Positions 12,318-13,445 of a stretch of 13,445 nucleotides of DNA are shown in pieces. The notes beneath the pieces were generated by a model. That model was not told the DNA's origin. It searched no databases and saw only the letters and a program-made list of their open reading frames with translations. How positions within the stretch are numbered: position 1 is the first letter of the stretch; each line of letters opens with the position of its first letter. The translations under genes and the position numbers were made by a program. The stretch covers positions 3,640 through 17,084 of the forward strand of contig DGEF01000083.1 in assembly GCA_002385805.1 (NCBI GenBank). The letters run 5' to 3'. Source of the stretch: Peptococcaceae bacterium UBA3933. GTDB taxonomy: Bacteria; Bacillota; Peptococcia; Peptococcales; BICA1-8.

Positions 12318-13445
12318 TTATAATCCTTTCATTACACTTACACAACGTTGGCAAAGAGTAGGATGTTCTTGATCCTGGCCTACAGTTTCCGCATATGTCC
12401 AACAACGTTCACATTTTATACCTGTGGCTTGTAAAACCTGAACGGCTAATCCGGGCATCTCCTCAGATTTATATGCACCTTCAGGTTCTTCTCCAAGGGT
12501 ATATACTTCAACTTGAGACACAATAAAAAGATTGGCCAAATCTGATTCCATTTCCTTTAAGAAAGCATAAAGCTCATCAGAGGCATAAACTTGAACACGC
12601 GCATCTAAGGAATGGCCGATAACCTTCGCCCTACGTTCTTCCTCCAGTGCTTTGGTTACAACTTCTCTAATCTCTAAAATCTTTTCCCATTTTACTTCTA
12701 ATTGGTGATCTAGGTAAGTTTCATCAAATTCGGGCCAACCGGCCAATTGCACACTGAGTTCCTTATCCTGCTGAGGCAAATGAGCCCATACTTCTTCAGT
12801 AGTAAAAGCCAGGATAGGGGTTAATATTTTAACCAAAGCTGTACAAATCTCATAAATTACTGTTTGAGCTGACCGCCGTTCTAAAGAATCTGGTTTTGTA
12901 GTATAAAGCCTATCTTTAACCACATCTAGATAAAAAGCACTCATATCTACCGCACAGAAATTATGAACTGCATGGTAAACCACATGAAATTCATACTCAT
13001 CATAAGCCTGGGTAACCCTTTTCACCAATTGAGCCAGTTTTAGTAAAGCCCAGCGATCAATTTCTAATAATTTTTCATAGCTTACTTTATCCTTAATATA
13101 ATCAAAATCATACAGGTTGCCTAAAAGATAACGGAAGGTATTGCGAATTTTTCGGTAAGCTTCCGATACTTGTTTTAAGATACCGGGAGAAACTGCTACA
13201 TCTGAACGGTAATCAGCAGAAGCCACCCAAAGCCTTAAAATATCAGCCCCCATTTCGTTTATTACTTCAAAGGGGTCAATACCATTTCCTAAGGACTTAG
13301 ACATTTTTCTACCTTTTTCGTCAACTAAAAATCCATGAGTCAAAACAGCTTTGTAAGGTGCTTTGCCGGTTGTTGCCACTGAAGTGCACAGGGAAGAATT
13401 AAACCAACCCCGGTGCTGGTCACTACCTTCCAAGTATAAATCAGC
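12318..13445 (-). CDS. ileS: Isoleucyl-tRNA synthetase, C-terminal 375 residues (runs off window)
   Basis: Charges tRNA-Ile with isoleucine. The frame is open to the last base; the fragment starts ADLYLEGSDQHRGWF, a conserved class I synthetase segment, so translation begins beyond the window (a TTG inside this stretch is an internal Leu codon, not a start). The KMSKS ATP-binding loop is at fragment residues 47-51. The anticodon-binding helical domain follows (about 90-250), and the C-terminal zinc finger CERC (345, 348) and CQRC (365, 368) is present. Together these identify bacterial-type IleRS. It is followed by a strong terminator, so it ends its own transcription unit. Any T-box control would lie upstream, outside the window. 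Confidence 0.97.
   Translation of the reverse strand, partial: ADLYLEGSDQHRGWFNSSLCTSVATTGKAPYKAVLTHGFLVDEKGRKMSKSLGNGIDPFEVINEMGADILRLWVASADYRSDVAVSPGILKQVSEAYRKIRNTFRYLLGNLYDFDYIKDKVSYEKLLEIDRWALLKLAQLVKRVTQAYDEYEFHVVYHAVHNFCAVDMSAFYLDVVKDRLYTTKPDSLERRSAQTVIYEICTALVKILTPILAFTTEEVWAHLPQQDKELSVQLAGWPEFDETYLDHQLEVKWEKILEIREVVTKALEEERRAKVIGHSLDARVQVYASDELYAFLKEMESDLANLFIVSQVEVYTLGEEPEGAYKSEEMPGLAVQVLQATGIKCERCWTYAETVGQDQEHPTLCQRCVSVMKGL

Noticed and set aside
1..13445. CRISPR array, transposon ends, tRNA or rRNA genes
   Set aside because: No regularly spaced repeats, transposase motifs or cloverleaf-like sequences were seen on either strand.

Overview
The window looks like chromosome from a low-GC, anaerobic, probably spore-forming Firmicute of the class Clostridia. 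The evidence is the AT-rich sequence, purine-rich GGAGG-type ribosome binding sites, frequent TTG/GTG starts, glycine decarboxylase split into PA and PB subunits, a YteA-type DksA/TraR protein, a DUF5665 protein, an lspA-rluD-pyrR string as in Bacillus/Clostridia, and possible sigma-H-like promoters. Nearly every gene is on the minus strand. The only convincing plus-strand gene is a YeiH-family exporter.

Reading in minus-strand transcription order (right to left): the 3' part of ileS ends at 12318 and is followed by a strong hairpin. A small cysteine-rich, winged-helix-like protein (11858-12109) comes next. Then there is a 216-base gap holding a sigma-H-like promoter and an intrinsic terminator about 90 nt downstream of it, so a short RNA or an attenuated leader. 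The glycine cleavage operon gcvT-gcvH-gcvPA-gcvPB (11641 to 7363) follows; its genes overlap or are separated by 1-4 bases, which suggests translational coupling. It makes the T, H and P proteins; the L protein (lipoamide dehydrogenase) is not in the window. After a long hairpin there is an unrecognised 122-aa gene (6915-7283), which converges on yeiH and shares a bidirectional terminator with it.

The middle contains yeiH (5551-6885, plus strand) behind a very AT-rich 529-base gap. On the other side of that gap is a divergent two-gene operon, an ACT-domain protein followed by a PFL/UPF0210 protein (5021 to 3355). Its promoter closely matches the one upstream of gcvT: both carry TTTTTGCAGGA, an 11-base spacer between the core elements, and TAGAATAT.

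The left part is a tight housekeeping/envelope cluster on the minus strand: a DUF5665 membrane protein, a YteA/DksA-like zinc-finger protein, an unrecognised two-TM protein with a possible GRAM/PH-like domain, signal peptidase II (lspA), an RluD-type pseudouridine synthase, and the first 31 codons of pyrR running off the window edge.

Most genes are ordinary. The items most worth a second look are the regulatory ones: the two matching sigma-H-like promoters, the possible short RNA/attenuator in front of gcvT where no glycine riboswitch is visible, and the small Cys-rich protein beside it.
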